Assembly (NCBI RefSeq): GCF_009937955.1
Contig: NZ_AP018439.1
Span: forward strand, 4,588,001 to 4,652,000
Direction: 5' to 3'
Source: Undibacterium sp. KW1
GTDB lineage: Bacteria; Pseudomonadota; Gammaproteobacteria; Burkholderiales; Burkholderiaceae_D
Length of the DNA: 64,000 nucleotides
A program made the position numbers and the translations under genes. How positions within the stretch are numbered: the first letter of the stretch is position 1; every line of letters begins with the position of its first letter. Below the pieces are notes generated by a model that saw only the letters and a list, made by a program, of their open reading frames with translations, was not told where the DNA came from and ran no database searches. This document shows positions 61,781 to 64,000 of the stretch, piece by piece.

Positions 61781-62830
61781 TCAGCTTTGCAGTGAAATTC
61801 TGTAGATCGTGGTTTGGCGATACACTTCGCCTGCGCGCAAGATCACCGCTTCTGCATATGGCCCATTGATTTGATTGGGATAAGCATGCGCCTCAAGGCA
61901 AAAACCATCATGTACCGCATAGTCACGCGCATCACGCCCGGCTACGCCGTTGAGGAAATTACCGCTATAGAATTGCAGGCCAGCCTGGTCGGTGGAAACG
62001 GATAATTTACGTCCTGAGCCGGGGTCGTACACAGTGGCCACTTCACGCACAGTGCCAGGTTTTCCATTCAATTCTGCCTGCACGCAATAACAATGATCAA
62101 AACCGCCTGCCATCAAAATCTGCTGGTCTGGCCATGTCAGCCTTGGGCCTATGGGTGCGGGCTGGCGAAAGTCAAAGGCACTACCAGCGACGGAAGCCAA
62201 TTCGCTGGAGATACCCGCTGCATCTATCTTCAGGTAATGCGATGCATCAATAAACAAAAGCTGGTCTTTGATATCAGAAGTGCCCGCATTCAGGTTGAAG
62301 TAGGGATGCGAAGTCAGATTGATCGCTGTTGGCGCGTCAGACCTGGCTTCATACTCTATGCTCAGGCTGCCCTCATCATCCAGGCGATAGACGACCTGCA
62401 CTTCAAGATTGCCGGGGAAACCAGCATCGCCATCAGCCGAAGTCAGCAACATGCGTATGCCATCTGTCTCTTCCATGACATCCCAGCGGGCGGTATGAAA
62501 GCCGCTATTACTGCCATGCAGATGATGATCGCCATCATTGCAGTCAACTGAAAAATTGCTGCCATCGATGGAAAAATGTCCACCTGCAATGCGGTTTGCC
62601 CAGCGACCTATGATGGCACCAAAATAATAGGGGTTTTGCTGATAGCTGTGGGCATCTGCATACGCCAGCAAGACATCACCTATGCGGCCATATCGGTCAG
62701 GCGTCAGCCATGAAACCAGCGATGCACCCCGGTCGCTGATACTCAACTGCATATCATGCGCATTGCGCAGGGTATAAATATTTTCATCTGCTGTTTTGAC
62801 AGTGCAGGAAACTAGCTTTTTATTCGTCAT
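61781..62830 (-). CDS. galM: Aldose 1-epimerase (mutarotase)
   Basis: 349 residues from the ATG at 62830, which overlaps the end of xylR by 11 bp, so the two are coupled. Key segments: AIIGRWANRIAGGHFSIDGS, DGDHHLHGSNSGFHTARWDV (His), INLTSHPYFNLNAGTSDI (catalytic His), DHCYCVQ, LQFYSGNFLNG and GFCLEAHAYPNQINGPYAEA (catalytic Glu). It interconverts alpha and beta anomers of the free sugars (xylose, arabinose, galactose) before catabolism. No signal peptide is apparent. Confidence 0.92.
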   Translation of the reverse strand: MTNKKLVSCTVKTADENIYTLRNAHDMQLSISDRGASLVSWLTPDRYGRIGDVLLAYADAHSYQQNPYYFGAIIGRWANRIAGGHFSIDGSNFSVDCNDGDHHLHGSNSGFHTARWDVMEETDGIRMLLTSADGDAGFPGNLEVQVVYRLDDEGSLSIEYEARSDAPTAINLTSHPYFNLNAGTSDIKDQLLFIDASHYLKIDAAGISSELASVAGSAFDFRQPAPIGPRLTWPDQQILMAGGFDHCYCVQAELNGKPGTVREVATVYDPGSGRKLSVSTDQAGLQFYSGNFLNGVAGRDARDYAVHDGFCLEAHAYPNQINGPYAEAVILRAGEVYRQTTIYRISLQS

Positions 62831-64000
62831 CACTTTGCTCGGCAAGTTGAGTGTGTGGATGTGGCAGGCCTGCGGCATTCGCTTCTACCTGCGTCAGGCT
62901 TTCTTGATATTTGCGCGGTGTACAACCCAGTTCCCGTTTAAAAACGGCATGCATATACTGTATGGTGGTAAAGCCGCAACTGACTGCAACGTCGGCAATA
63001 CTCGATTGCCCGCTAGCCAGCATGGCTTTTGCTGCCTCCAGCTTGAAATGCAAAATCTCGTCATGGACGCTGCGCCCCAGCTCTTGCCGGAAATAGGATT
63101 CCAGTGAAGAACGGGATATGCCGACATAGTCAGCCACCTGCTCGGTCTTGATACCCTGGCAGGCATATTGGCGGATGAAATGACGTGCCTGCATCACGTG
63201 CGGATGCTTGGGTGTTTCAAAGCGCGAAGAGGTCAGGACATTGATGCCAACCGGCGGCACCAGTATCCTGGTGCTGGCAATGCGGGCGCCGTTCAACATC
63301 TGATGCAAGAGATGGGCGGCAGTGCGCCCCATTTCCTCTGCCCCCTGCATGACAGAACTCAGTGGTATCCGGGTCAGCATGCGCGCCAGCGGATCATTGT
63401 CTATGCCTATCAGGGCGACTTGCTCTGGTACAGCGATACCCGCAATCAAACAGGCCTGCAATAATTGCCTGGCGCGTGCATCTGTTACCGCGATGATACC
63501 TACTGGCTTGGGCAAACCTTCCAGCCATTTGATCAATTGCTCGACCGCTTCATCCCAGGATGGCGCGCTGGTAATCTGGCCGCGATAAATTTCTCCCGTC
63601 AGGCGATCACGTTTCATCAGATCGCAGAAGGCATTTTCACGCTCCTGCGCCCAGCGATTTTCCGGTGCTTCTGGCAAACTGAACAAGGCAAAGCGCGGCA
63701 AGCCTGCCTCAATCAAATGATCATAGGCAAGCTTGATAAGTTTGAAATTGTCCGTCGCCACATAAGGAACACCCTGTGGATAATGATCCTGGTTTTCGTA
63801 GGAACCACCGACAGCCACCACTGGCACCCGGCTATGCGACAAGGCTTCACAAACGACAGGATCGTCAAAGTCGGCAATGATGCCATCGCCCTGCCAGCGT
63901 TCTATCCCATGCAGGCGGGCACGAAAATCTTCTTCCAGAAACAAATCCCAGGACACCCTGGTTGAACTCAGGTAAGAGGCAACCCCGGCAATGATTTCCC
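62820..64000 (-). CDS. xylR: XylR-type AraC-family regulator, 5' end outside the window
   Basis: The frame stays open to the window edge (EIIAGVASYLSSTRVSWDLF precedes the first in-frame GTG), so the gene continues beyond 64000. A LacI-like sugar-binding domain (WQGDGIIADFDDPVVCEALS, VPVVAVGGSYENQDHYPQGV, VALIGIDNDPLARMLTRIPL) joins a C-terminal AraC double HTH (KTEQVADYVGISRSSLESYF, RQELGRSVHDEILHFKLEAA, SIADVAVSCGFTTIQYMHAV FKRELGCTPRKYQES). This is the architecture of the E. coli xylose activator XylR. It overlaps galM. It likely activates xylose and xylan genes, adding a second control layer beside LacI. Confidence 0.92.
   Translation of the reverse strand, partial: EIIAGVASYLSSTRVSWDLFLEEDFRARLHGIERWQGDGIIADFDDPVVCEALSHSRVPVVAVGGSYENQDHYPQGVPYVATDNFKLIKLAYDHLIEAGLPRFALFSLPEAPENRWAQERENAFCDLMKRDRLTGEIYRGQITSAPSWDEAVEQLIKWLEGLPKPVGIIAVTDARARQLLQACLIAGIAVPEQVALIGIDNDPLARMLTRIPLSSVMQGAEEMGRTAAHLLHQMLNGARIASTRILVPPVGINVLTSSRFETPKHPHVMQARHFIRQYACQGIKTEQVADYVGISRSSLESYFRQELGRSVHDEILHFKLEAAKAMLASGQSSIADVAVSCGFTTIQYMHAVFKRELGCTPRKYQESLTQVEANAAGLPHPHTQLAEQSDDE

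Overview
The window looks like the chromosome of a plant-polymer-degrading betaproteobacterium, most likely Burkholderiales of the Oxalobacteraceae type (Undibacterium/Duganella/Massilia-like). I infer this from protein style: large TonB-dependent receptors paired with LacI regulators, Tat- and Sec-exported glycosidases, a VF530-type small protein, a DUF2182 protein and IS630/IS5/IS6 elements. No rRNA, tRNA or CRISPR array was seen, so the taxonomic call is only moderate.

Layout. 0-2 kb: the end of a tyrosinase, a DUF2182 membrane protein and a VF530 protein. 2.2-8.8 kb is a graveyard: an IS630-type element abutting the C-terminal remnant of a GH2 beta-galactosidase, an intact secreted BNR-4 protein, then an alpha/beta hydrolase (one in-frame amber stop), an NtaA/SnaA-type flavin monooxygenase (two in-frame amber stops) and the C-terminal stump of a TonB receptor. 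8.8-18.6 kb is a catabolic island: two VOC proteins, a chemoreceptor, a LysR regulator, a class III CoA-transferase, an HMG-CoA-lyase-like enzyme (frameshifted), a DctA-type transporter, a 2-hydroxyacid dehydrogenase and a glycerate kinase. The genes fit one route: uptake of a branched hydroxy-dicarboxylate, CoA activation, cleavage to acetyl-CoA plus hydroxypyruvate, reduction to glycerate and phosphorylation. Itatartarate is my best guess for the substrate.

18.8-30.7 kb: an IS5-type element sits at the stop codon of a polysaccharide-utilisation operon (TonB receptor, GH105, GH35, DUF2264; minus strand), read divergently from a LacI regulator and an MFS sugar transporter, with two palindromic operators between them. 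30.8-31.1 kb holds fragments of an ABC ATPase and an IS200-type transposase. 31.1-34.2 kb is a large propeller/Y_Y_Y sensor kinase. 34.4-41.4 kb is a compact nine-gene minus-strand operon (alpha/beta hydrolase, DoxX-like, catalase, isochorismatase-like, amidohydrolase, two XapX proteins, DoxX, DUF1275), next to a short kinase and a NarL-type response regulator.

43.3-45.2 kb: an IS6-type element and an inverted fragment of the same element flank maiA, whose 5' end has been replaced by IS sequence. 45.3-64 kb is an arabinoxylan/glucuronoxylan locus: TonB receptor, GH43, GH51 arabinofuranosidase, DUF5597 beta-galactosidase-like enzyme, LacI regulator, SGNH esterase, glucarate-dehydratase-like enzyme, GH115 alpha-glucuronidase, aldose epimerase and a XylR that runs off the window. 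A shared operator (TGTTTGCGCTAACA and variants) recurs upstream of the TonB, GH43, GH51, DUF5597 and lacI genes and defines a local regulon. A 290-bp element made of several inverted repeats lies between the dehydratase and GH115 genes.
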